Assembly: GCA_964527215.1 (NCBI GenBank)
Contig: CAZGNZ010000074.1
Location: 1-6,906, forward strand
Direction: 5' to 3'
Source: CAZGNZ01 sp964527215
GTDB lineage: Bacteria > Fidelibacterota > Marinisomatia > SCGC-AAA003-L08 > JACNLC01
Length of the DNA: 6,906 nucleotides
Shown: in pieces, positions 6,893-6,906 of the stretch
Layout of the letters: each line of letters begins with the position of its first letter
Numbering within the stretch: the first letter of the stretch is position 1
Translations under genes and position numbers: made by a program
Notes under the pieces: generated by a model
Told to the model about the DNA's origin: nothing
The model's database searches: none
What the model saw: only the letters and a program-made list of their open reading frames with translations

Positions 6893-6906
6893 TTGAGAAC
6901 ATTTTT

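Larger units (their letters stand above)
6742..6906 (-). promoter_or_regulatory. AT-rich leader region with inverted repeats upstream of the signal peptide
   Basis: Base composition drops to about 31% G+C over 6721-6906, against roughly half G+C in the body of the gene. Nominally 6855-6742 is in frame with the large gene, but its translation shows no conserved feature and lies before the signal peptide. Three inverted repeats (6795-6807, 6825-6840, 6877-6892) fall here. No Shine-Dalgarno sequence and no confident -35/-10 pair were found. I infer that this is mostly untranslated regulatory DNA; the promoter itself may lie beyond the window. Confidence 0.45.

Overview
The window is almost entirely one very large minus-strand gene (6855 down to 754). 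It encodes a roughly 2000-residue secreted mosaic protein. A second minus-strand gene (546 down to 31) follows and looks like the truncated remnant of a related secreted beta-helix protein. There are no RNA genes, CRISPR arrays, insertion sequences or transposases, and no enzyme or regulator genes.

The domain vocabulary suggests a bacterium of the Fibrobacteres-Chlorobi-Bacteroidetes superphylum or its neighbours. Ca. Marinimicrobia (Neomarinimicrobiota) is the best guess, with KSB1/Calditrichota-like lineages as alternatives. The evidence is 'GCTD..A.N.DP.A...DGSC' cysteine repeats, a Kazal-like 'NPVCGCDGVTY' segment, 'GDVNGD..LNILDIV' EF-hand/dockerin-like repeats, a 'GDEIGLLD...GEILVGAGVW' module, and a signal peptide ending FSFS|Q. 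This taxonomic call rests on recalled family style, not on a search.

Layout in the direction of transcription (right to left). 6906-6742 is an AT-rich leader (about 31% G+C over 6721-6906) with three inverted repeats and no Shine-Dalgarno sequence. 6855-754 is the giant protein: signal peptide, a DUF4900-like N-terminal domain, a Cys-rich GCTD-Kazal-GCTD cassette, two beta-strand repeats, EF-hand pair 1, cohesin-like sandwich 1, two tandem right-handed beta-helix domains that are a clear internal duplication, cohesin-like sandwich 2, the GDEIGL module, and a terminal EF-hand/dockerin-like pair. 750-547 is a short intergenic gap with a 14-nt tandem repeat and a strong Shine-Dalgarno site for the next gene. 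546-31 is a 171-residue protein with a signal peptide and the first three rungs of the same kind of beta-helix, stopping abruptly close to the window edge.

Both products are predicted to be exported and to act outside the cell or at its surface, probably as adhesive or structural proteins. No catalytic site was recognised, and substrate and partners cannot be inferred. I see no convincing new multi-gene system here. The points worth a second look are the fusion architecture, the uncertain start of the large gene with its palindromic leader, and the broken paralogue downstream.
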